Shown here: positions 23,547-32,822 of the stretch, one piece after another
Layout of the letters: each line of letters begins with the position of its first letter
How positions within the stretch are numbered: position 1 is the stretch's first letter
Assembly (NCBI GenBank): GCA_965661265.1
Contig: CBFIDE010000010.1
Location: 21,523 to 85,522 of the forward strand
Source: CBFIDE01 sp965661265
Lineage (GTDB): Bacteria; Bacteroidota; Bacteroidia; Flavobacteriales; Schleiferiaceae
Direction: 5' to 3'
DNA length: 64,000 nucleotides
Notes under the pieces: generated by a model
The model's database searches: none
What the model was told of the DNA's origin: nothing
The model's input: the letters and a program-made list of their open reading frames with translations, nothing else
Made by a program: the position numbers and the translations under genes

Positions 23547-24782
23547 ATGGAGAATAGTTTAATCATAGATAGTTTTTCTGAATTTAAAGAAGAGAAGAAC
23601 ATTGACAGGGTTACTCTAATGGCTATAATTGAAGAAGCCTTTAGAAATCAGTTAACCAAGAAATATGGTTCTGATGATAATTTTGATATTATCGTAAACC
23701 CAGATAAAGGTGACTTAGAGATTTGGAGAAATAGAATCATTGTGGACAATGGTGCTGTTGAAGATGAGAACTTAGAGATTGAGTTAGATGAAGCTTTGAA
23801 AATCGAACCTGATTTTGAGGTAGGCGAAGAGGTTTCTGAAGAGATTAAATTGATAGATCTTGGTAGAAGATTTGTTTTAAGTTTCCGACAAAACTTAGTT
23901 CAGAAAATCCAGGAGCATGATAATGGTATTATCTACAAGAAATATAAGGATCTTGAAGGTGAGATAATGACAGGAGAAATTCATCACGTAAGGCCAAGAG
24001 CTGTTATTATTTATGATGATGATCAAAATGAGTTGATTTTACCTAAGGAAAGACAGATAAACGGCGATTTTTACCGCAAAGGCGATACCTTAAGAGCTGT
24101 AGTAGATTCTGTTGACTTAAGAGGAACTAAGCCGGTAATTACTTTATCTAGAACAAGTCCTAAGTTTTTAGAGAAGTTATTTGAGCAAGAGATTCCTGAA
24201 GTTTTTGATGGTTTGATTATGGTGAGAAACGTAGTTAGAGAGCCAGGTGAAAAAGCTAAGGTGGCTGTTGAATCTTTTGATGATAGAATTGATCCTGTAG
24301 GAGCTTGTGTTGGTATGAAGGGTTCAAGAATTCATAGCATCGTAAGAGAATTAGGAAATGAAAATATTGATGTAATTAATTACACTAATAATACACAGCT
24401 TTACATTCAAAGAGCATTGAGTCCTGCTAAGATTACTAGCATGAGAGTTGATGATGAGAATGATAGAGTTGAGGTTTTCTTGAAGCCAGATCAAGTTAGT
24501 CTTGCGATTGGTAAAAGAGGATTGAATATTAAATTAGCAGGTCAATTGACAGGCTATGAAATAGATGTCTACAGGGATATAGATGAAAATGAGGATGTTG
24601 AATTAACGGAATTCCGTGATGAAATTGAGCCATGGATTCTTAAAGAACTGAAGGCTATTGGTTGTGATACTGCCAAGAGTGTTTTAGATCTTTCAGTAGA
24701 AGAGTTAGTTTCTAGAACCGATTTGGAAGAAGAGACTGTGGAGGAGGTTCGCAATATATTGCGTTCTGAATTTGAAGAGTAA
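23547..24782 (+). CDS. nusA: Transcription termination/antitermination factor NusA
   Basis: Binds RNA polymerase and nascent RNA, modulating pausing, termination and antitermination. The 411 residues run: N-terminal polymerase-binding domain (1-125), S1 domain (about 133-200, 'GEIMTGEIHHVRPRAVII'), KH1 and KH2 with 'GACVGMKGSRIHSIVRELG' (about 250-268) and 'DQVSLAIGKRGLNIKLAGQ' (about 315-333), and a short acidic tail. It lacks the repeated acidic domains of E. coli NusA (495 residues), as is usual outside Proteobacteria. Because NusA acts on hairpins, the leader hairpin of its own operon is a plausible target for feedback. Confidence 0.97.
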   Translation: MENSLIIDSFSEFKEEKNIDRVTLMAIIEEAFRNQLTKKYGSDDNFDIIVNPDKGDLEIWRNRIIVDNGAVEDENLEIELDEALKIEPDFEVGEEVSEEIKLIDLGRRFVLSFRQNLVQKIQEHDNGIIYKKYKDLEGEIMTGEIHHVRPRAVIIYDDDQNELILPKERQINGDFYRKGDTLRAVVDSVDLRGTKPVITLSRTSPKFLEKLFEQEIPEVFDGLIMVRNVVREPGEKAKVAVESFDDRIDPVGACVGMKGSRIHSIVRELGNENIDVINYTNNTQLYIQRALSPAKITSMRVDDENDRVEVFLKPDQVSLAIGKRGLNIKLAGQLTGYEIDVYRDIDENEDVELTEFRDEIEPWILKELKAIGCDTAKSVLDLSVEELVSRTDLEEETVEEVRNILRSEFEE

Positions 24783-24828
24783 AAATTGATTGATTAAAGC
24801 CCTGAATTAAGGCACGAATTAGTATTAT

Positions 24829-27762
24829 ATGAGCGCACCTCAAAGATTAAATAAAGTACTTAAAGAACTCAATATCTCTATGCAAAGAGCTGTGGATTAT
24901 CTACAGTCTAAGGATATAGATGTTGATGCGCGCCCTAACACCAAGATCGATTCTGAAGTTTACGATATTCTTGTTGAAGAGTTCCAAACGGACATGGACA
25001 AGAAGCAAAAATCTGAAATCGTAAGTCAGAAGAAGAAGGAGGAAAAGGAAAAGCTTAAGGCTGAGCGCGAGGAAAAAGAAGAAAGTACTCCTAAAAAAGA
25101 GGAAGAGCTAATAAAAGGTAGTGCTACTACTCTTTCTGGACCTAAAATGGTTGGAAAGATCGATCTAGACGCACCAAGAAAAACTGCCGTTGAGGAAGAA
25201 CCTCCTAAAGCTGAAGAAAAGAAAGAGGAGGCAGCTGAGCTTGCTGAAGCACCGGAGCCTAAGAAAGAAGAGCCTAAGGAAGTGGTTGCTGAAAAGCCAG
25301 CTGTAGAAGCAAAGGTTAAAGAAGAAAAAGCTGCTGAGCCAGAAGAGAAAAAGGTGAAAGCTGAAGCTCCAAAGCCAGAGAAAAAAGCAGTAGAAAAGAA
25401 AACTATAGAAAAGAAAGAAGCTCCTGTTCAAGAAGAGCCTAAGAAAGAAGAGGTAGTTGAAACAGAAGTTAAGAAAACTGAAGAAGCTATACCTGTAAAA
25501 GAAGCTGAGGTTAAGGCTGAAGAAACTCCAAAAGAAGGTGATGCACCAGCGGGAGAAGCTACAAATACACCTGCAGCAGAAGGCGGAACAGACAATAGAA
25601 TCACAACTAAATTTCAAAAGCTTTCAGGTCCTAAGTTTACTGGAGAGAAAGTGGATCTTTCTAAATTTGAAAGACCTAAGAAAAAAGTGGCTAGCTCTGT
25701 AGATAATAAGGCAGCAGCAAATAGCAAGAGAAAGAGAAAAAGAATTAGCCCTACTGGAACTACAACACCTTCTTCAGGAGTTGGGAGACCACCTAGAGGT
25801 TCAGGTCCATTAAGAAGAGGTCCAGGCGGAAGAAAGCCAGAGCCAAAAGTGGAACTGACGGATGAGCAAATCCAAAAGCAAATCAAGGAGACTCTTGAAA
25901 AATTAACTGGTGGAGGTAAAAAATCTAAAGGTGCTAAGTTTAGAAGAGAGAAAAGAGCTGAAAGAAAACAACAGGTTGAGCTAGATGAAATCCGCCAACA
26001 GGAGGAGAATAAAATTATTAAGGTAACTGAGTTTGTTACCGTGAGCGAACTCGCTATAATGATGGAAGTTGACGTGAATGCTATTATTTCTGCTTGTATG
26101 AGCCTAGGAATGATGGTAACTATGAATCAACGTCTTGATGCTGAAACTTTAAGCATTGTTGCTGAAGAGTTTGGTTATGAGGTAGAATTTGTAAGTTCTG
26201 ATGTAACTGAAGCTATTGAAGAAGTAGAAGACGATGCGGATGATTTACTTTCTAGAGCCCCTATTGTAACTGTAATGGGTCACGTTGATCACGGTAAAAC
26301 ATCTCTTTTAGATTACGTCAGAAAAGCTAATGTTATTGCCGGAGAAAGTGGTGGTATCACACAGCATATTGGTGCTTACAGTGTTCAATTGGATAACGGA
26401 CAACAAATAACTTTCCTTGATACTCCGGGTCACGAGGCATTTACTGCTATGCGTGCAAGAGGTGCAAAGGTTACGGATATCGCAATTATTGTAATTGCTG
26501 CTGATGATGATGTGATGCCTCAAACTAAAGAGGCAATCTCTCACGCTCAAGCGGCACAAGTACCTATCATATTTGCAATTAATAAGGTGGATCTACAACA
26601 CGCTAATCCTGATAAAATCAAGGAGAAGCTGGGTAGTATGAATCTATTAGTTGAAGATTGGGGTGGTACAGTTCAGTCACAAGATATTTCTGCTAAAACA
26701 GGAATGAATGTTCAAGAACTTCTTGAAAAGGTATTGCTAGAAGCTGAATTATTAGAATTGAAAGCAAATCCTAAGAGAGATGCTAAAGGTACAATAGTGG
26801 AGGCTTCACTAGATAAAGGAAGAGGATACGTTACTACAATCTTAGTACAGAATGGTACTCTAAGAGTAGGTGATTATGTATTAGCAGGTCAGTATAGCGG
26901 TAAAGTTAGAGCTATGCTAGACGAAAGAGGTCAAAGAGTTCAAGAAGCAGGTCCGTCAAGACCGGTAAGTATTCTTGGTTTGGATGGCGCACCACAAGCG
27001 GGTGACACTTTCATGGTAATGCAAGATGAAAAAGAAGCTAAGAATATCGCTGCAAAGCGTACACAACTTCAAAGAGAGCAAAGTGCAAGAACGCAGAAAA
27101 ATCTTACTCTTGAGGAAATTGGTAGAAGACTTGCGGTGGGTGACTTTAAGGAGCTAAACGTTATTGTTAAAGGTGACGTGGATGGATCTATTGAAGCATT
27201 AGCTGATAGTTTACAGAAATTAAGTACTGATGAGATACAAGTAAATATCATTCACAAGGCTGTTGGTCAGATTAGTGAATCAGATATTCTTCTTGCTTCT
27301 GCTTCAGATGCAATCATTGTTGGATTCCAGGTAAGACCTTCTGCAAATGCTAGAAGACTTGCTGAGAAAGAAGCAATTGATATTAGACTTTATAGCATTA
27401 TTTACGATGCCATCAACGAGATTAAAGATGCAATGGAAGGTATGCTTTCATCTACCTTTAAGGAGGAGATTGTTTGCAATATTGAGATTAGAGAGACCTT
27501 TAAAATCTCTAAAGTGGGTACCATTGCTGGATGTTTTGTCCTGGACGGAACCGTAAACAGAAACACTATGATTAGAGTGATCAGAGATGGTGTTGTTGTT
27601 TATACTGGTGAGCTTGGTTCTCTGAAGAGATTTAAGGATGATGTGAAGGAAGTGAAGAAAGGATATGAATGTGGACTGAACATCAAGAACTTTAATGATA
27701 TCAAAGTAGGTGATATTGTAGAAGGTTATGAGCAAGTAGAAGTGAAGAGAACATTGAGCTAA
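24829..27762 (+). CDS. infB: Translation initiation factor IF-2
   Basis: GTPase that brings initiator tRNA to the 30S subunit. At 977 residues it is long because of a Lys/Glu/Ala/Pro-rich low-complexity region (about 60-240) and a basic Gly/Arg-rich stretch (about 285-340). Order: IF2_N domain (1-55, 'QRLNKVLKELNISMQRAVDY'), low-complexity linker, second IF2_N-like domain (about 400-465), GTPase with GHVDHGKTS, DTPGHEAF and NKVD, then domains II-IV ('VIVKGDVDGSIEALADSL', 'VGFQVRPSANARRLAE'). The linker gives long antisense open frames of no significance. Followed by a strong terminator. Confidence 0.98.
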   Translation: MSAPQRLNKVLKELNISMQRAVDYLQSKDIDVDARPNTKIDSEVYDILVEEFQTDMDKKQKSEIVSQKKKEEKEKLKAEREEKEESTPKKEEELIKGSATTLSGPKMVGKIDLDAPRKTAVEEEPPKAEEKKEEAAELAEAPEPKKEEPKEVVAEKPAVEAKVKEEKAAEPEEKKVKAEAPKPEKKAVEKKTIEKKEAPVQEEPKKEEVVETEVKKTEEAIPVKEAEVKAEETPKEGDAPAGEATNTPAAEGGTDNRITTKFQKLSGPKFTGEKVDLSKFERPKKKVASSVDNKAAANSKRKRKRISPTGTTTPSSGVGRPPRGSGPLRRGPGGRKPEPKVELTDEQIQKQIKETLEKLTGGGKKSKGAKFRREKRAERKQQVELDEIRQQEENKIIKVTEFVTVSELAIMMEVDVNAIISACMSLGMMVTMNQRLDAETLSIVAEEFGYEVEFVSSDVTEAIEEVEDDADDLLSRAPIVTVMGHVDHGKTSLLDYVRKANVIAGESGGITQHIGAYSVQLDNGQQITFLDTPGHEAFTAMRARGAKVTDIAIIVIAADDDVMPQTKEAISHAQAAQVPIIFAINKVDLQHANPDKIKEKLGSMNLLVEDWGGTVQSQDISAKTGMNVQELLEKVLLEAELLELKANPKRDAKGTIVEASLDKGRGYVTTILVQNGTLRVGDYVLAGQYSGKVRAMLDERGQRVQEAGPSRPVSILGLDGAPQAGDTFMVMQDEKEAKNIAAKRTQLQREQSARTQKNLTLEEIGRRLAVGDFKELNVIVKGDVDGSIEALADSLQKLSTDEIQVNIIHKAVGQISESDILLASASDAIIVGFQVRPSANARRLAEKEAIDIRLYSIIYDAINEIKDAMEGMLSSTFKEEIVCNIEIRETFKISKVGTIAGCFVLDGTVNRNTMIRVIRDGVVVYTGELGSLKRFKDDVKEVKKGYECGLNIKNFNDIKVGDIVEGYEQVEVKRTLS

Positions 27763-27783
27763 TATTCTCTTAGTTTGTAGAAT

Positions 27784-27814
27784 AAAAAAAGCCTCGATAT
27801 TTTCGAGGCTTTTT
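27784..27814. terminator. Bidirectional rho-independent terminator after infB
   Basis: Stem GCCTCGA/TCGAGGC (27791-27797 with 27803-27809), an A-run before and a T-run after, between the convergent infB and SPOR genes. The stem is identical to that at 9674-9703. Confidence 0.9.
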
Positions 27815-27823
27815 AATTTAGAT

Positions 27824-28273
27824 TTATTCTGTTTTGGATTCTATAGGCTTTATTTCTAGTTCTGGCCAGTCAATTTCAGTGCCAACAATAAAACTGCCTG
27901 GAAAGTATTCCCGAATTATTCTAAGGGCCTTTTCCGCCTCCAATCTAGTTCTATAATTCCCTGCCTGAATTCTGTATTCGGGAGCTTCATAGATGTTGTA
28001 AACGCCTACTTCAGGGTACTGAATTCTAAATGCAGACTTCTGTTCTAAGCAATCCTTTTTACTTCCATTGTACACTTGAACTCTAAATCCTTTTATTTTT
28101 TTGTGCTCTTTGCTTTGCGCGATATAATTTTCATCCAAAAGCTGAATCTCCTTAGAAATATTAATCAGAACCATTCCAGTATCTTGGATGGGCTTTAGGG
28201 TATCTAAATCATTCTGAGCTAGCATACTAAGGCTAGAGATACAAAGAAAAGTGCAAATACGTTTCAAGTACAT
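27824..28273 (-). CDS. Exported small SPOR-domain protein
   Basis: A 149-residue protein with a signal peptide ('YLKRICTFLCISSLSMLAQ') and one domain. The C-terminal part (about 60-140, 'KIKGFRVQVYNGSKKDCLEQ', 'YEAPEYRIQAGNYRTRLEAE', 'ALRIIREYFPGSFIV') matches SPOR domains, which bind septal peptidoglycan. Small secreted SPOR proteins of this design are frequent in Bacteroidota; the exact role is unknown. It stands alone, convergent with infB and divergent from actA (169-base gap). Confidence 0.88.
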   Translation of the reverse strand: MYLKRICTFLCISSLSMLAQNDLDTLKPIQDTGMVLINISKEIQLLDENYIAQSKEHKKIKGFRVQVYNGSKKDCLEQKSAFRIQYPEVGVYNIYEAPEYRIQAGNYRTRLEAEKALRIIREYFPGSFIVGTEIDWPELEIKPIESKTE

Positions 28274-28405
28274 TTGAAGTTAGTTTTAGTTAAATACAAA
28301 GTTAAGTTTATTCCTAACGTCTTAACTAATAGTAGGATATTATTTAGAAAGAATATAAATTAGCAAGCAAAGCTATCTAGGGCTCGGGTCTGGAAGTTTA
28401 TATGT

Positions 28406-28413
28406 TAAATTTG
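28406..28413 (+). promoter_or_regulatory. Candidate -7 promoter element of the respiratory operon
   Basis: TAAATTTG, followed by C as often seen, lies 29 bases before the actA ATG at 28443 in the 169-base gap to the divergent SPOR gene. No TTG at the -33 distance. Nothing else was recognised in the gap. Confidence 0.5.
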
Positions 28414-28442
28414 CGCGTTGATATTCGACTGGCGATATTTAT

Positions 28443-29699
28443 ATGCAACTGACAATGATACACCGTTTAAAACGAATTTTTAGTAGCTCACTCGTAGCTA
28501 TTGCGTTGATTTTCAACTCGCTTACGGCTCAGGCCCAAGAGATTAGTGGAGACGCTGCAAATGGTAAAAAGCTCTACAATGCAAATTGTGCTTCTTGCCA
28601 CAAACTAGACAAGAAATTAGTGGGACCTGCTCTTGGCGACGTAACTCAAAGGAGAACTTTAGAGTGGTTACAAAGCTGGATCAAGGATAATCAGGCTCTT
28701 CGTGCAAGCGGAGATAAAGATGCTATCGCGATCTTTGAAGAGTATAATGGTTCTGTAATGACAGCATTTCCTCAGTTGTCTGAGCAGGATATCAACGACA
28801 TCCTTTCTTATACAATAGAAGGTTCTAAGCCTAAGGAGACTGTAACTGGAGGGCCTGTTGGATCAGAAGCTCCTGTAGAGGTTGAGTCTGATAATACACT
28901 TTCATTAGTGATGCTTGGCGCGATTTTATTAGTGCTTGTTCTTGTACTAGTGAAAGTGAAGAATGTTCTTAAAATTGTTCAGAAAGAAGAGACAACAAGT
29001 TTGTTAGAAGATGCAAGTTCATTTACGAGAGCAGCTGTTAAGAATTCTAAAGTGATTACCATCTTTACAATTTTGATTGCAATCTTCTTCTTCCAGCAAT
29101 TCTATGTAGCTGTTTCAGCAGTAGGTGTGTCTCAAAACTATCAGCCAGAGCAGCCTATTAAATTCTCTCATAAGATTCACGCAGGAGAAAATCAGATTGA
29201 TTGTAATTACTGTCACTCAGGTGCAAGAAAAAGTAAGCATTCAAACATTCCTTCTGCTAGTGTCTGTATGAATTGCCATGCTTACATTCAAGAAGGTCCA
29301 ACTACGGGAACAGAAGAAATCGGAAAAATATATGCAGCTATAGGATTTGATCCTGAGACTTCAAGTTACATTGAGGGATATGAAGAAAAGCCGATTAAGT
29401 GGGTAAGAATTCACAACTTACCAGACTTAGCGTATTTCAATCACTCACAGCACGTAGTAGCTGGAGAGGTAGAGTGTCAGACATGTCATGGTCCTATTGA
29501 GGAGATGGAGGAAGTTTATCAATATTCTTCATTAACAATGGGATGGTGTATTAACTGTCACAGAGAAACTAAAGTGCAAGTAGAATCAAATGATTACTAT
29601 ACAGAAATGCACGAGAAGTTAAAAGAAAAGTATGGTGAAGACGCTGAGATTACTGTAGAGATGATTGGTGGTCTTGAATGTGGTAAGTGTCACTATTAA
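28443..29699 (+). CDS. actA: Alternative complex III subunit ActA (multiheme cytochrome c)
   Basis: ActA is the multiheme electron-exit subunit of alternative complex III, a quinol:electron-acceptor oxidoreductase unrelated to bc1. After a signal peptide (1-31, LTAQAQ) comes a monoheme cytochrome c domain (CASCH near 50), a helix near 155-172, a second helix near 204-225, then a pentaheme part with CNYCH, CMNCH, CQTCH, CINCH and CGKCH, giving six CxxCH sites in all. The extra N-terminal cytochrome domain, compared with the minimal pentaheme form, is something I recall from other Flavobacteriia. First gene of an eight-gene respiratory operon; actB follows after 24 bases. Confidence 0.95.
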   Translation: MQLTMIHRLKRIFSSSLVAIALIFNSLTAQAQEISGDAANGKKLYNANCASCHKLDKKLVGPALGDVTQRRTLEWLQSWIKDNQALRASGDKDAIAIFEEYNGSVMTAFPQLSEQDINDILSYTIEGSKPKETVTGGPVGSEAPVEVESDNTLSLVMLGAILLVLVLVLVKVKNVLKIVQKEETTSLLEDASSFTRAAVKNSKVITIFTILIAIFFFQQFYVAVSAVGVSQNYQPEQPIKFSHKIHAGENQIDCNYCHSGARKSKHSNIPSASVCMNCHAYIQEGPTTGTEEIGKIYAAIGFDPETSSYIEGYEEKPIKWVRIHNLPDLAYFNHSQHVVAGEVECQTCHGPIEEMEEVYQYSSLTMGWCINCHRETKVQVESNDYYTEMHEKLKEKYGEDAEITVEMIGGLECGKCHY

Positions 29700-29723
29700 T
29701 AAAGCAAAACTCTTCCTTATATA

Positions 29724-32700
29724 ATGGCAGAATCTAAAAAATACTATAAAGGCATCGAGGAGCTGAGCAATGGATCTCTAACAGAGAACCTTGCTGCAAA
29801 CGAATTTGCTTCAGACTTATCTACGGATGAGTTCTTAGGCGATAAAGAGCAATTAGAATCCTCTAGTACTAGTAGACGTGACTTTTTAAAGTATGTTGGT
29901 TTTTCTACAGCAGCAGCTACGCTTGCGGCTTGTGAGGCGCCAATCATAGAGTCAATCCCATATGTAGTGGCTCCAGAGGAGTTGGTACCAGGAGTTCCTG
30001 ATTATTATGCGACTTCATATTATGATGGTCATGACTTTGCGTCTGTTCTAATCAAAACAAGAGAAGGTAGACCAATTAAGGTTGAGAATAATGACTTAGC
30101 GGCTATCAACGGTAGTGCAAACGCTAGAGTTCATGCTTCTGTCTTAAACCTTTACGATGCTACTCGTCTTCAAGCTCCAATGATTGCTGGCGAGAAAGCA
30201 AGCTGGGGTGATTTTGATAAGTCAGTTGTTGCTGATTTAGAGAAGGCCGTTGCAGCAGGAAAAGAAGTTGCGGTTCTTACTTCTACAGTATTAAGTCCAA
30301 CTACAAAGAAATTATTAGCAGATTTTGCTGCTAAATACAGCACATTTAAGCATTATCAATACGATGCGTTTTCTTACGGAAACAAATTAGATGCTATTGC
30401 TAAGATCACAGGAAAAAGAGCGTTCCCAACTTATAAATTTGAAAAGGCCAGTGTAATTGCAAGTTTTGGAGCTGATTTCTTAGGAGATTGGACAGGTCAA
30501 AGTGTAAGTGGAGATTACGCTAAGCGTAGAATTCCAGGAAAGGATATGTCAAGACATTTACAGTTTGAGGCTAATATGAGTCTTACTGGTGCAAATGCTG
30601 ACCAAAGATATAAGATGAGCTCTACAGAGGTTAAGAAATCTCTTTTAGCACTCTATAATGAAATCGCGAAAGCGAAAGGAGCAACAGCATACGCTAATGT
30701 GAGCGTTGAGAATATGGCTGCTGTAAAATCTGCCGCTAAGGAATTAGTTGGAGCAGGTAAGAACGCTTTAGTAGTAAGTGGATTTAACGACGCAAATGTT
30801 GAGACAATCACTTATGCAATCAATGAATTATTAGGAAACGCTGATTCAACAATTGATTGGACACGCCGCACTTACTTCCGTCAAGGAAGTGATAAAGACA
30901 TGACAGCACTTTTAGCTGATATGAATGCTTCAAAGGTGGGTGCTTTAATTATCAATGGAGTTAATCCAGCATATCGCTTAGAAGGAACAGCTAAATGGTC
31001 TGAGGCCGTGGCAAAAGTAAATTCTACTATCTACATTGGATATAAGAATGATGAAACTGCAATGACTTCAAAGTACGTTGGTGCTGCACATCATAACCTA
31101 GAGTCTTGGGGAGATGCAATGCCAATGGACGGAGCATATGCCTTAACTCAACCAACTATTAGACCTTTATTTGACACACGTCAATTTGAGGATTGCCTTT
31201 TAGCTTGGTGTGGAAATACAAATACTTACCATCAATATCTTTCTGAAAGCTGGAATAGCAGTATTCTTTCTGGTGGCGCATGGACAAAAGCTCTACATGA
31301 CGGAGTATATATGTCTACTTCTGCACCGATGGAGATGATGGAAGAAAGTTCAGAAGTAGAGGAAGTAGCTGTAGATTATAGTTCAGCGGCCAATGGCCTT
31401 GCAAAATTAAGTAGCAAAGGAATAGAGCTTAACTTCTACCAGAAAACTGCAATGGGAGTTGGAAATGTTGCCAATAACCCTTGGTTATTAGAATTACCTG
31501 ACCCAATTACAAGAGTAACTTGGGATAATTATATTACTGTTGCTGCTGCTGATGCTGTTGAAATGGGATTGATGAATAAGAATCAATCTAATGGAGCTTT
31601 GAACGGAAGTAAAGTAAGAATAAACTTGAATGGAATGACACTGGAGAATGTTCCAGTATTGATTCAACCAGGTCAGGCTATCGGAACAATCGGATTAGCT
31701 GTTGGATACGGACGTCAGGGAGCAGGTAAAGCTGCAGATGGTGTTGGTGTTAACGCTTTCGCGATGATGAACGGTTCTGATGTTGCTACAAACGCTAGTC
31801 TAGAGTTAATGGAAGGGGAGCATGAATTTGCTTGTACTCAGTTAGCACATACTATGATGGGCCGTAAGATTGTGAATGAGACTAACTTAAGCTCATTTTT
31901 AAATGAAGATCCAACTAGCTGGAATGAAAAGCCAGTATTTGAAACTCATCAAGGAGCTTTTGGTTCTGACAAGGTGAACCTTTGGGATGATTTTGATCAT
32001 GAAACAGGGCACTTCTGGAATATGTCTATTGACCTAAATACTTGTACAGGTTGTGGAGCATGTGTAATTGCATGTCACGCAGAAAATAATGTACCGGTTG
32101 TAGGTAAAGAAGAAGTCAGAAAGAGTAGAGATATGCACTGGTTGCGTATTGATAGATACTTCAGTAGTGATATGACTGATGAAGTTGCTGATAAAGAAGG
32201 CGTAAACAGTATAGATAAGTTTGCGGAGATGGAAAAAGCTTCTGCAAGCCCAGATGTATTCTTCCAGCCTGTAATGTGTCAGCATTGTAATCATGCACCT
32301 TGTGAAACAGTTTGTCCTGTTGCAGCAACTACGCATTCTGCTGAAGGATTAAACCACATGACTTATAACAGATGTATCGGTACTCGTTACTGTGCAAACA
32401 ACTGTCCCTATAAAGTACGTAGATTTAACTGGTTCGAATATCACAATAACGATAAGTTCAATGTGAATTATTCAATGAATGATGATTTAGGACGTATGGT
32501 TCTTAATCCTGATGTGACTGTAAGGTCTAGAGGGGTTATGGAGAAATGCTCTATGTGTATTCAAAGAACTCAGTACGGTAAACTTGAGGCTAAGAAGTCT
32601 GGTAGAGCATTGAAAGATGGCGATATCAAGACTGCTTGTCAAAGTGCTTGTGATACCGGAGCTATTGCTTTCGGAGATGTTAATGATAAAGACAGTAAAG

Positions 32701-32801
32701 TCTTTGCCATGAAGCAGGACAAGAGAATGTACCATTTATTAGAAGAAGTAGGAACTCAGCCATCTGTTTTCTACCAGACAAAAGTTAGAAACAGAGCTTA
32801 A
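29724..32801 (+). CDS. actB: Alternative complex III subunit ActB (molybdopterin-fold/iron-sulfur protein)
   Basis: The large peripheral subunit, 1025 residues. A Tat-like signal (SRRDFLK, arginines at 51-52, then a hydrophobic stretch ending TLAAC) lies unusually far in, after about 48 hydrophilic residues. The first part has the molybdopterin-oxidoreductase fold, which in this complex binds no molybdopterin. The C-terminal part (about 765-1005) is a ferredoxin-like unit with four cysteine clusters: CTGCGACVIAC, CQHCNHAPCETVCP, CIGTRYCANNCP and CSMCIQRTQYG...ACQSAC, suiting three 4Fe-4S and one 3Fe-4S centres. An acidic insert near 535-550 (MEESSEVEEV) looks non-conserved. Between actA and actC, short gaps. 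Confidence 0.95.
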   Translation: MAESKKYYKGIEELSNGSLTENLAANEFASDLSTDEFLGDKEQLESSSTSRRDFLKYVGFSTAAATLAACEAPIIESIPYVVAPEELVPGVPDYYATSYYDGHDFASVLIKTREGRPIKVENNDLAAINGSANARVHASVLNLYDATRLQAPMIAGEKASWGDFDKSVVADLEKAVAAGKEVAVLTSTVLSPTTKKLLADFAAKYSTFKHYQYDAFSYGNKLDAIAKITGKRAFPTYKFEKASVIASFGADFLGDWTGQSVSGDYAKRRIPGKDMSRHLQFEANMSLTGANADQRYKMSSTEVKKSLLALYNEIAKAKGATAYANVSVENMAAVKSAAKELVGAGKNALVVSGFNDANVETITYAINELLGNADSTIDWTRRTYFRQGSDKDMTALLADMNASKVGALIINGVNPAYRLEGTAKWSEAVAKVNSTIYIGYKNDETAMTSKYVGAAHHNLESWGDAMPMDGAYALTQPTIRPLFDTRQFEDCLLAWCGNTNTYHQYLSESWNSSILSGGAWTKALHDGVYMSTSAPMEMMEESSEVEEVAVDYSSAANGLAKLSSKGIELNFYQKTAMGVGNVANNPWLLELPDPITRVTWDNYITVAAADAVEMGLMNKNQSNGALNGSKVRINLNGMTLENVPVLIQPGQAIGTIGLAVGYGRQGAGKAADGVGVNAFAMMNGSDVATNASLELMEGEHEFACTQLAHTMMGRKIVNETNLSSFLNEDPTSWNEKPVFETHQGAFGSDKVNLWDDFDHETGHFWNMSIDLNTCTGCGACVIACHAENNVPVVGKEEVRKSRDMHWLRIDRYFSSDMTDEVADKEGVNSIDKFAEMEKASASPDVFFQPVMCQHCNHAPCETVCPVAATTHSAEGLNHMTYNRCIGTRYCANNCPYKVRRFNWFEYHNNDKFNVNYSMNDDLGRMVLNPDVTVRSRGVMEKCSMCIQRTQYGKLEAKKSGRALKDGDIKTACQSACDTGAIAFGDVNDKDSKVFAMKQDKRMYHLLEEVGTQPSVFYQTKVRNRA

Positions 32802-32822
32802 ACCAAATAAAGAAATTAAGGA

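Noticed and set aside
25165..25617. Long antisense open frame opposite infB
   Set aside because: It mirrors the Lys/Glu-rich linker of IF-2; the reverse codons give only Phe/Leu/Ser-rich sequence. No start context or promoter.
32034..32336. Antisense frame opposite actB cysteine clusters
   Set aside because: Shadow of the conserved iron-sulfur coding region, with no independent coding features.
29724..32801. ActB as an active molybdoenzyme
   Set aside because: It lies in a complete alternative complex III operon, whose ActB keeps the fold but lacks the cofactor.
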